From positions 4,216,001 through 4,280,000 of the forward strand of contig NC_049911.1 in the NCBI RefSeq assembly GCF_001411555.2: DNA of 64,000 nucleotides, in the 5' to 3' direction. Under the pieces are notes generated by a model, which worked only from the letters and a program-made list of their open reading frames with translations, ran no database searches and was not told the DNA's origin. The position numbers and the translations under genes were made by a program. Below are positions 48,304 to 58,250 of the stretch, piece by piece. The DNA is from Juglans regia. Lineage: Eukaryota; Streptophyta; Magnoliopsida; Fagales; Juglandaceae. Numbering within the stretch: position 1 is the first letter of the stretch; every line of letters begins with the position of its first letter.

Positions 48304-48681
48304 CTTGTTCCCAGGTGATAGTTGTGTCGGAGAATGCTTGAACTCGAGACTCTGCAAACGAATCCCGTGGTTCCCTCCAAGGATTCAGCTGGAGAGGGAG
48401 GGTCTTCAAACCCCCACAATCACCCCAAGGTTGAAACACTGGACTCGCGGCACTCTTCAAGATCGTTGCACAAACCAGGTCTCACTTGTGTTTAGATGAG
48501 TATTGAAAATATGGGGCGCGGAAGGATGATCTGGGACAGTAAGGGGAGACAGACGAATGGGCGAGGAAAGGCGTTTCCAGAATAGTGGGGAAAGAGATGG
48601 GCTCGGTGAGGGGAAAGAGATGAGACGGGAGATCATCTCCCGAGGTGGGTTTGCCATTAATGCAAACACGGTGGGACCCAC
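48304..48681 (-). promoter_or_regulatory. Putative 5' exon and promoter side of a minus-strand Harbinger transcript
   Basis: On the minus strand a GC-richer block ends AACAAG|GTAAGT at 48304/48303, a strong donor. The block lies just inside the right terminal repeat, where a promoter for the minus-strand cargo would be expected. Coding content is not evident, so it is best read as a 5' UTR exon. Confidence 0.4.
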
Positions 48682-48858
48682 AAAATTATGTTTTTGAGGA
48701 AGACAAAATTCTCATTTAACTTTACTTCCAAACACATCTAACTGTGGGACCCATAAAAATTCTTTAACATATCAGAAAATTTTCACTCCTAACATCTTCA
48801 TACTATTTACAAAAATTTCAAAATTCTCGTCTCGTCTCACTCCCCAAACCTGCCCCAA

Positions 48859-51551
48859 CTGTTTATAATAAATACTTTCCATTTCAACTTGCATTTGACC
48901 AATTATCAAACATTTTTCGTCCTCATATTTTTTGTTGTGTTATTTATGTTCCAATTGCACATCCCCAATGCACTAAGATGGGTTCTTAATATAGACTTCG
49001 AATTTATGTTGGTTTTGATTCTCCCTCTATCATTAGATACCTCGAATCCTTAATTGGAGATTTTAAGGCTCGTTTTGAAGATTGTGTTTTTTATGAAATA
49101 GACTTACTACCATTAAGGGGAGAAACGTTGTCAAAAGTATAAAAATAAATAACATGGAACATTTTGACGGAATCTCATCACGATTCACATACAAATTAAT
49201 ATGAACTAGAAGTTAAAAAGATCATTCATTTGCAAACTATTGTAAATAAATTATCGGATGTCTTTACTGACAATAGGAAAATAATAAAGTCTCACACTTC
49301 AACTACTAATACTACAACAAAGATCAATATTCTGGTAAAACAATCAAATAATGCAACAGTTAAGTCTAAAATAAGTCTGAAGCGTGGAATACCTATTTGT
49401 GCAAAATATAACACTCACTGGAAGAGAAAAACACAAAGAAAAGAAATCAGTGCTCCTAAATAGGTCGTACCCACAAAACAGGCAACAATAGCTATAGATC
49501 CATCCAAACTTTCTGTCTTTTTGTACAAAATTCTCCTAAAATATAATCCCTTGAAGTGGAATCCCCTGAAGAGGAATTCCCTAAAGAGGAATCTCCTGAA
49601 GTGTTATCTCCTGAAGAGAAAATGTACCTTAAAATAACGAGATCTCAATATATTATATAAGTACGAGAGAGTTATTTGATAAAAATAAAATTGTTGCAGA
49701 CAACATATTTTCATTTAAATTTTCTATTAATATCACAAGAAGTGATGATGAAAATAAACAAAAAACTGTCGATATAGAAATGATTGGCCAAAAAGTAAAG
49801 AATCAATTCATGCAGAATTGATGTTGCTAGCAAAACATGAAGTATTTTGACTTGTAGTCCAAACACCTAAGAGTGTGATGCCTGTTATATATAAGTGGGC
49901 ATTTGTTTGTTAACGTAATGACAAAAATAAAATTATGAGATACAAAACACGACTTGTTTCATAAGGTTTCTAGCATAAACCCTTATTGATTATGAAGAAA
50001 CGTATTCCCCTATAGTGGATGCAATTATATTAATATTTTATACTAGCTTGATAGTTATAGAAAGTTTGGATATGCATTTAATGGATGTTTTTACGGCATA
50101 CTTATATGGATCACTACATAATGATATTTCTATGAAAATCTCTGAAAGATATAAAATGCATGAAGCATGTAATTCAAAGTCTTGAAGTATTTATTCTATA
50201 AAATTACAAAGATCTTTATATGGATTAAAACAATCCGAACGCATGTGGTATAATCTTCTAAGTGAATGTTTAATAAAAGAAGGATTTGAGAATAATCCAA
50301 TTTACCCATGTGTTTTCATAAAAAGTAAAGTTCAGATTTGCTATTATTGCAATATATGTAGATGATTTAAATCTGGCTAGAACTCTAGAAGAGCTAATAA
50401 AAGTCGCAAATTATTTAAAAAGAGTTTGAACTGAAAGACATTGGAAAAATAAAATTTGTCTTGGTCTGCAAATTGAGGACTTTTTAACTGGACTTATCGT
50501 CCATTAGTCAATATATCCAGAAGAAGTTCTGAATTACTTTTACATGGACAAACCTCATCCTTTGAGTACTTCAATGGTTGTTCGATCACTTGATGTGAAA
50601 AAAATATCAATTTCACCCTTGAGAAGATAATGAAGAAATTCTTGGTCATGAAACATCATATCTAAGTACAATTGATGTTTTGATGTATCTTACAATTTGC
50701 ACACGACCAAATATTGCATTCTCAGTTAATTTACTAGCAAAATATAATTTTGCACCAACTCAAAGGCAAATAGAATGTGGTCAAACATATTCTGTACTAC
50801 CTTCGTGGAATGGTTGGCAAGTGATATTTTAACTCAAAAGGATCAAATATTTAATTAGTTGGTCATGGAGACTCGGATTACCTTTTCGATTCGCATAAAC
50901 AAAGATCACAAATATGATACTTGTTCACTTGAAGAGGTACATCTATCTCATGGAGATTTGTCAAGCAATCATTAGTTACTACTTCTTCTAACCATTTAGA
51001 GATTATTGCAATGCATGAAGTTAGCAAGGAATGTATTCGGTTGAGATGAGTAATTCAACACATTCAATATAAGTGTGAATTATCCACAAATCAAAAGAGG
51101 CTATATGAAAGGTGATAAAATCAAGCATATTTTGCCAAAATTATTTTACACACGAGCTCCAAAAGAACAGTGATATTGATGTCAAGCAAATATGATTATG
51201 TGAAAATTTGGCAGATCTATTCACTAAAGCATTACCAACTGCAACATTTAAAAAGTTGGCGTACAAAATTGGAATGTGTTAACTCAAAAATATTTCATTG
51301 TAAACAATGAAACTCTACATACTTTTGAGGAGGAGAAAATTATCATACAAATTGTACTCTTTTTTCTTCATTAAAGTTTTTTCCACTAGGCTTTCATTTG
51401 CAAGGTTTTAACGAGTCAATTATAAAGCATTCCAAGGTATACAAGAATATTGTACTCTTTTTCCTTTGCCATTCGTATTTTTCCCATCGAATTGTTCCTT
51501 AGCAAGGTTTTAACGAGACATGTTTTTTGTGTATGGTCATCCAAGGAGGAG
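48859..51551 (+). pseudogene. Copia integrase end, reverse transcriptase and RNase H, degenerate
   Basis: The integrase end continues at 48860 (YNKYFPFQLAF). RT is recognisable by VIYKWAFVC and DMHLMDVFTAYLYGSL, and by the catalytic YVDD at 50355-50366. RNase H ends with ADLFTKALPTATFKKLAYKI near 51205-51265. Frameshifts and stops are spread throughout, so it is inactive. The polypurine tract AAGGAGGAG (51543-51551) abuts the 3' LTR. Confidence 0.88.
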
Positions 51552-51862
51552 TGTTGTAAATACATGAATGTAGTAAAATACATTCCATGTATTTGATGGA
51601 TGACCATTAGAATTTTGACCCATTCATGTATTTCTATTTTCAATGTTCATGTATCCTCTTGATTCATGTATTGTCATTCCCTAAGTTCATGTATCTATTT
51701 AATGTAATGTATCCTCCCATGTCTATAAAATAGAGTCTTGAGGATGATTTGTTGTAGACATGCAGTAAGAATGTTGAGAGAAATAATATTGAGTTCTAAA
51801 GGACTAGTTTCATATATTGTAATCCTTCAATTTTCTTGTTACTTTTCTTTAGTTTTACAACA
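51552..51862 (+). repeat. 3' LTR of the Copia element
   Basis: 311 bp, from TGTTGTAAATAC to TTTTACAACA (TG...CA ends), followed by the target duplication GAAGA. It contains the uninterrupted CTAAGTTCATGTATCT site used to define the insertion in the 5' LTR. TCTATAAAATAGAG near 51721 is a likely LTR TATA box. Confidence 0.92.
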
Positions 51863-52059
51863 GAAGATAATGTTATAAAATTAAAATTTATTTTTAGTTA
51901 AATAGAATGCTTGCATGGATTATTTTAAAATAACTTATAAGATAATTGTAAAAAAGTTATAGGTATATCATAAAAATGTTACAAATATAATTTCTCGTGC
52001 AAAATATATTCACACTTGGAAATTTATGAAAACATCAATTCATTGTCATATAGTGGTGT

Positions 52060-52520
52060 TGCATGTGCAAAAAGAATGAAGAGTTAGTTGATAATTTATT
52101 ACTTCACTGGAGATTGTCGCCACGACCCAATGGAATGACTTCTTCAATAAGATGAGACTCACGAGGGAGATGCTGAGAAAGGTGATCGATCTCTTAGCTT
52201 CTTGAAGAGGCATTCAGGATAACTCTTATATTGTAGCAATATGGAAGATGATACCAATATGTTTATGGTGGTGCACTTGGAGGCAAATGAACGATAAGAA
52301 GTTTTGAAGATCGAGAGAGATTAATGAAAGAGTTTAGGAAATTATTTTTCAATACTTTACTTTATTGATCGGCTGTGATTGGTTTCAATGGAACAAGTTT
52401 CCATGAATTTCTTATATCACTGAACTAGCACGCTCAGGCGACGCTCTTATATATGTATCGTATACCTGGGTTTTTGCCTATTCTTAAGATTAATAAAATA
52501 TTGCTTATCTATAAAAAAAA
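52060..52520 (+). mobile_element. LINE 3'-end fragment
   Basis: It reads through zf-RVT-like text (CCMCKKNEELVDNLLLHWRL), the AVWKM/ATWKM block and FNGTSFHEFLISLN, then the shared tail (gtatacctgggtttttgcct ... TGCTTATCTATAAAAAAAAA). Stops are frequent. Confidence 0.75.
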
Positions 52521-52640
52521 ATATAACTAATAAAATATCATAATTTCTTTGATAAAAAAAAAACAAAAAACAAAAACAAGAGTTTTTCCCTCTTAGTCTT
52601 TGATCAACAACTTTATGTTTAGCACTAATAAGTACAAGTA

Positions 52641-53485
52641 TGGGTGTAATCGGTCATTTTCAGTTCGATTTTTGACAAATTTTATAACCGAACCGGTACA
52701 CACCGATTTTTGAAATTTAAAAATCGATATGGACCAAATCATCACCAAAACCGAACCTTTAAGTTTTTTCAGTTTCGGTCCGATCCAACTTTTCTAATTT
52801 ACCGTCTATACGTGTGGCATTACATAAGTTTAGTATTATAGTTTTTTCAGCACTAAACTTAATTGTTAGAATTTAGTTTTTTTATTATGAATTATTAATT
52901 TATTAGCGTCTAATTATATTAGTATAGTATGAGTAGTCATGTCTAACTTATGCCAAATGTTATATTAATTTTATGTTATAAGATTAATAGATTTGGATAA
53001 TAAGATTAAAATTTAATGTTATATTAATTAACAATTTAGCATATATATAATATAATATAAAAAATTATACATAATAGAAAAAAATTAACAATATTAATTA
53101 TTAATTTATTAGTGTCTAATTATACTAGTATAGTATGAGTAGTCATGTCTAACTTATACCAAATGTTATATTAATTTTATGTTATAAGATTAATAGATTT
53201 GGATAATAAGATTAAAATTTAATGTTATATTAATTAACAATTTAGCATATATATAAAATATAATATAAAAAATTATATATAATTGAAAAAGATTAAAAAT
53301 ATATATACATATACTAGTTCGGTTAAGTTCAAACATGTTTTCAAAATATGGAAATCGGTATCGAATCAGTTTAGGATCGGTTTTGATTTTTAAGAATCGA
53401 TACGGAACTGGACCGACTATAAACAGGATCAAACCCATTAGTTCGGTTCAGTCTAGTCTGGTTTAACCCCTTTTTTTAACACCCC
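52641..53485. mobile_element. hAT-like non-autonomous element with internal 206-bp tandem repeat
   Basis: Left end TGGGTGTAATCGGTC and right end TTAACACCC are inverted-repeat-like. CAAGTA flanks both sides (52635-52640 and 53486-53491). Both ends carry CGGTTCGGT/ACCGAACC words (52690-52800 and 53315-53465), like the GGACC-type MITE at 135-885. The AT-rich centre contains two 206-bp tandem copies, 52891-53096 and 53097-53290, about 95 percent alike by eye. Confidence 0.6.
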
Positions 53486-53499
53486 CAAGTAAAAATATT

Positions 53500-54740
53500 A
53501 AAGAAAACTGAAATGATTATTGATAAAAACTCATGTGCAGAGTAGCTAATTAGTTATATAAGAAACTTAAAAAATAAAATCTTGGAAAAGGAATTAACCT
53601 AGAGTAAGAAAGATTGCACATTATGAGTATTTTATTTTTGGAAAAATATATTTTTTTATATTATAAAATCTTTAAGGATAAACTTTTATAAGACTAAGCA
53701 AAAAATCGAAAATTTGAATCCGAAAAAATTGAGCCGGAGTCGGATTTTCTTTTTTTCATTTTATAGTCAGAGTCAGAGTAGAAGGTGTCGCTGGACTAAC
53801 TCCGACTCAAATCCAATCCGACTCAGATCTGACTTTGACTCTAATATTGAACATATATTATAAAAATATATGTATTTATCTATATATTGATAATATATAC
53901 TAGTATAGTTATATATTTATATAACTAGAACTTATATAGTTTAATTCAATAATATACTAATATGATCTAATTATTTTAAAATAATATACTTATACTATAA
54001 TATAGATTGACTAAATTGACTAATAGTAGTTTAGTATATCATGTAAACATCATAGTATTACTACCATGTAATATTAATGTATAATAACATTAGTATAATA
54101 AGTTACTATAGTATAATAACATATAATTAAATATTATAATACGAGTCTATAATAAAAATAAGTTAGACACTAACATAGAATAGTATAATGAGTTAATAAC
54201 ATGTACTATAGTATAACAACATGTAATTGTTAATAATCAATACTATAGTACAAGTATAAATACTAATAGTTTTATTTAAACACTATAGTACAAGTCCATT
54301 TATAATAATGTATAATAACACTAGAGTACATGTAATACTAATGTATATTGTATGATAACATTAGTATAAAAGTCTAGTATATAATTAAATTAGAAATAAA
54401 TTAGACACTAGTATAGAATAATTACTATTATAATGAGTTAACAACATGTAATAATATAGTATAATAACATGTAATTATTAATAATCAATATATTTAAATA
54501 CTATAGTACATGTCTATTTATAAAGACTAACAATTATATTTAAACACAATAGTAGAAGTACATTTATAATAATGTATAATAACACTATAGTACATGTAAT
54601 ACTAATATATAATAACACTAGTATAATAAATTTTATTTAAACACTATAGTACAACTCTATTTAAATAGTAGTTATTAATAATCAATATTAACAATTAGAT
54701 TTAGTGATAAAAAAGAATTATAAAAATCAATAATAAAAAA
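53500..54740. repeat. AT-rich degenerate repeats with a CGGAGTCGGA end
   Basis: 53730-53845 carries GAGTCGGA / TCCGACTC words in both orientations, like one end of another hAT-type non-autonomous element. 53880-54700 is an irregular array of short words such as ACTATAGTACAAGTC, TATAATAACACTAGTA and CATGTAATACTAATGTA. I see no clean period and no coding. Confidence 0.5.
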
Positions 54741-55081
54741 ACCTTATGGCTAAAACAAATATTAAAATTAATTTAGGATTTAGTTTATGGTTTAGGAAAA
54801 AAAATACCCAAAACCCCGACAGTCCAGCCAAAAAGGGTCAAAGACCAAGTAACACGATGCTCTTTTTAGTAGATAAAACAACACCATTTTATGTTGTTAG
54901 GGTTTTAAACCACCCCCACCTCCTCGTTGCTGGCTCATTCCCCCTCCCTTCAGCACGATTATTTCTCCGACGAATCTAAGTCTAGTCTTTCAGAAATTCC
55001 ATTTTGGAATTTTCTCTTATCCCACCATATTCACCACCGATCTAAGTCTAGTATAGGGTTTTTAAGTTTCAAAACTCTAAG

Positions 55082-56113
55082 GCTGGGTTTGTTTAGTGAA
55101 ACCATCACAACTCACTATCCAAACCTGGCCAGTCTAACCCAAAATCTCTCACCCTCGTCGACCACCACTACCCCTTACTGTTCACCACCAATTCACAGTA
55201 AGTGCTTTTTGATTTTTTTTTTTGGTTGATTGTTCATTGTTGGTTGATTTTGCTTTTGTTTATGTAACTAGATTTGAGATATGCTTGCATGCCCAAAGGC
55301 TTCCAAATTTTTGGATCACCACGGTCTTCAGTAAATCCCTCCATTGCCCCTCTCCATGTTTGCTTATGATTAGATGTTTGCTATCTTAGTAATCTATAAG
55401 CCATAGTAGGCAGCAGGCTACTTTCTATCACATCTCATCTCATATCATTTCGTCTCATCTCCTTCCCAAACATAATTCAGATACAAACATTTTCAAATTA
55501 ATCATTACAACTTTTTCAAACTAATCATTACAAATTTTCCAAACTTTCAAACAAAAAATAAAAAACAATTCAGTTTTTCAAATTTTCAAACAAAAATAAT
55601 ATTATAAAACTATATATTAACAATATTTTAACTTTATAATATTTTTTAGTCAACTTTTTCTCTCTTATTTCCCAAAACATAAAAAATACTCAACTTAAAC
55701 TATCTCACTATTATTTACAAACTATCTTATTACTATTTACAAAATTCTCATATCATATTACTTGTCAAACGAGCCCTAATTAAGGTCGTGTTTGTTTAGT
55801 GAAATCATCTCAACTCACTATCCAAACCTGGTCAGTCGAACCCTAAGTCTCTCACCCTCGTCGACCACCACTACCCTTTACTGTTCACCACCGATTCATA
55901 GTTTTGGTTATTTATTTACTTATTTTTTTGTTGATTGTTGGTTGATTTTGCTTTTGTTTATGTAACCAGGTTTGAGATCTGCTTGCACATCCAAAGGCTT
56001 TCAAATTCTTGGATCACCACGGTCTATAATATAAGTCCCTCCATTGCCAATTGCCATGTTTGCTTGTGATTGTGTGTTTGCTATCTTAGTAATCTATAAG
56101 CCATAAGTAGGCA
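55082..56113 (+). repeat. Direct duplication of a 320-bp block separated by a MITE
   Basis: Copy 1 (55082-55400) and copy 2 (55793-56113) share CTCTCACCCTCGTCGACCAC, GGATCACCACGGTCT and GCTATCTTAGTAATCTATAA with scattered differences. Between them, 55405-55785 is a copy of the CATCTCATCTCAT MITE family. Copy 2 ends with a short GTAGGCA repeat (4 units). Confidence 0.85.
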
Positions 56114-56289
56114 GTAGGCAGTAGGCAGTAGGCACATACACACAAGAAAATAGATTTATGCTACCTCCAAGAATGCAATTGTTTTTTTTTTCCTTATAGT
56201 TGCCTCCGAGTATGCATATAGAAGTAGTTGATAACTTCTAGCAATAGGATTTAGAGTTAAGTAGATAACACCAAACTTATTAATGTGAT

Positions 56290-56690
56290 TTTTTGTAAAC
56301 TTGTATTATATGAACTTTTTTAAGCTGTTTTTTGTGTTGTGTGAACTTGTATTATGACCCAATTTGCTGTTAGTTGATAACCTGAAAGTTTGGGATTGTT
56401 TTTGTGTTTTGTGGACTTGTATTATGTGAATTTATTGTTAGTCGATAACCTAAAAGTTTGGAGTTGTTTTGCATAATTAACCTAAAAGTTTGGTTTTTTT
56501 GTATTGTGCGAATTTTTATTATTTGAATTTGTTGTTAGTTGATAACCTGAAAGTTTGGGACTGTTTTGTATGATTAACCAAAGAATTTGATGTTGTTTCT
56601 GTGTTGTGTAAACTTGTATTATGTGAATTTGCTGTTAGTCAAGAACCTAAAAGTTTGGAGCTGTTTTTATATTGTGTGATTAACCGTACA
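56290..56690 (+). repeat. Minisatellite of about four units, 70-100 bp
   Basis: The units share TTGTATTATGTGAA, TTGCTGTTAGT and GATAACCTAAAAGTTTGG. They recur near 56341, 56411, 56505 and 56606 with variable spacing. It lies immediately upstream of the BED-finger frame. Confidence 0.7.
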
Positions 56691-56726
56691 CTTTTTATTT
56701 GTGTATTGCGTTTTAGTTTTTAAATT

Positions 56727-57020
56727 ATGAATTGTGAAGGCACAAACACTCATACGTCCACCTCTGCATCTTGTCCAAAAGGATCACAACTACAAAAGCC
56801 TATCGAGGCTTCCATAATCGAAGAGTCAAGTGAACCATTAGACTCTTCGGTAGGCACTCCTACTACCTTCTGTTCTAACCCTCGCTTTCCACCAAGTGGT
56901 AGAAACCCCAAAAGTATGTTTGAGGTATGTGATCACTTCACAAAAGTGTCTGATTGTGATCCTGAAAAACCTATAGGAACTTGTAACCATTGTGAGAGGT
57001 TGTGGAAATGTCATAGATGA
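56727..57020 (+). pseudogene. Truncated hAT transposase N-terminus with BED-type zinc finger
   Basis: 97 codons from ATG to TGA. A Ser/Thr-rich head is followed by the BED-finger start: DHFTKVSDCDPEKPIGTCNH, with CNHC as the first zinc-ligand pair and WKCHR after it. RICESLEEPER-like hAT transposases are about 650-700 residues. Here the frame stops inside the finger, before the His ligands, so the product would not be a functional transposase. Confidence 0.7.
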
Positions 57021-57150
57021 TGGGATGGTTGGATAATTTGGGAGACTAGTTGTGTTTCAGCACACCATGGAATGGGAAGAAGCCCACAATATTTGGTTTT
57101 TGTTTGTTGTTGGAATAAAAATATGTAATTGATTTTATTTTGTGTTGTCG

Positions 57151-57823
57151 GTTATATACGTTATGTTTTAGTTTTGGCTTGTATTAATTTTTGAGTGAAT
57201 GATATAGGTTTTTTTTTTTTTTGTAATTATTATTATTATTTTATGTTTTAGTTTGGCTTGTAAATTGCAGTAAAGAAGCAGTGATTAGTTGTAGTTTTGG
57301 TTATGTTTGTTTTTTTTTTTAAACTTGTAGTGAATGATTTATTTTTTCAATTTTGGTTATTTTTTAGTAAAATTGAAGTAACTAGTAGTGAATAATTTAG
57401 TTTTATATTGTAATTTTTGAAAATTTTAAAATTTGAAAGACCACAAAAATTTATGTTTTAAAAAATTGGCCAAATATGAAGTTAAAAAAAAGTAAAAAAA
57501 AAAAAACCAAAATTAGCCAAAAAGTAAAAACGTAAAATTATGTTTTAAAAAATTGGCCAAATATAAGGCTCAGAACTTAAATTTTAATGAAAACAAAAAA
57601 CAAAAAATATATATGCATTTAAAGTTTTGATAATATATTATTATTATTATTATTATTATTGTTATTATAAATTCTTGTATAGATTATAAGATTGTTTAAA
57701 CTTCTTTACGGGACGAAGAATAATGTTATGATTTTTTAAGAAGTGTCAAGAAAGAAATGGAGGTTTTTTCTATGCCACGTTTTTTTTTCTAGGCCAACTG
57801 ATATAATTTAGCTAGTTAAGTAA

Positions 57824-57857
<34 letters not shown>

Positions 57858-58250
57858 AATGATAGAATTTCTCTCCACAATAGATTGGAAGAATTTTTTT
57901 TCAACATGATCTACATATAATATTGTTAAATATCCTGCAAACGTGTGCATGTCTTTAAAAGACACATGTATTCCAAGTGTGCTTGTGGGTAGAGAGAGAG
58001 AGAGAGAGAGAGAGAGGGTGGTGGAGGAAACTTTGTAATGATTGAGGTATTGTGTGCCCCATACAAGAGGCAACTAGAATGAGAATATTCATCTCACAAA
58101 ATTTGAAGAATATATTTAGATCATAAAGGGTCGAACACATACAAACCCTTTCAAAGTGACTAAAATAAATATTCGTAATCTCCTTGAATGTACCTAAAGA
58201 GATATATAAAAGCATCATTCCTTTCCCACATGATTTTGAAGGAGGAAAGT
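57151..58250. other. AT-rich spacer with microsatellites
   Basis: No gene is recognised. It contains (ATT)n at 57639-57661, (AT)n at about 57824-57849 and (GA)n at 57990-58016. Confidence 0.6.

Larger units (their letters stand above)
38108..48855 (+). mobile_element. 10.7-kb PIF/Harbinger DNA transposon
   Basis: The terminal inverted repeat is GGGCAGGTTTGGGG at 38108-38121, with its reverse complement at 48842-48855. Flanks are TAA (38105-38107) and CAA (48856-48858), a 3-bp duplication with one substitution. The surrounding Copia frame becomes continuous if the element is removed. Cargo on the plus strand is a Myb/SANT-like ORF1 protein (42149-43203) and a DDE transposase (43612-45110). 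On the minus strand it carries a GRF zinc-finger ORF (45744-46004) and a PP2C exon (40520-40748). It is long for this superfamily, and both essential ORFs contain one stop, so the copy should be non-autonomous now. Confidence 0.92.
32498..51862 (+). mobile_element. Composite Ty1/Copia element carrying two large insertions
   Basis: The 5' LTR starts TGTTGTTAATAC at 32498 and the 3' LTR ends TTTTACAACA at 51862. GAAGA flanks both outer ends (32493-32497 and 51863-51867), so this was one insertion. Removing the inserts at 32582-35503 (plus TSD) and 38108-48855 (plus TSD) leaves a conventional Copia of about 5.7 kb. It is degenerate: many stops and frameshifts, but recognisable gag-pre-integrase, integrase, reverse transcriptase and RNase H blocks in order. 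Confidence 0.9.
55060..57150 (+). mobile_element. Remnant of an Ac-type hAT transposon (BED-finger gene 5' part)
   Basis: A 5' leader-like block is present twice (55082-55400 and 55793-56113), followed by a minisatellite (about 56290-56690) and a short BED-finger reading frame (56727-57020). No DDE/dimerisation part of the transposase is found downstream, so the element is internally deleted or truncated. Confidence 0.6.

Noticed and set aside
56290..56690. CRISPR-like array
   Set aside because: Units are degenerate, of unequal length and without unique spacers, in a eukaryotic genome. It is a minisatellite.
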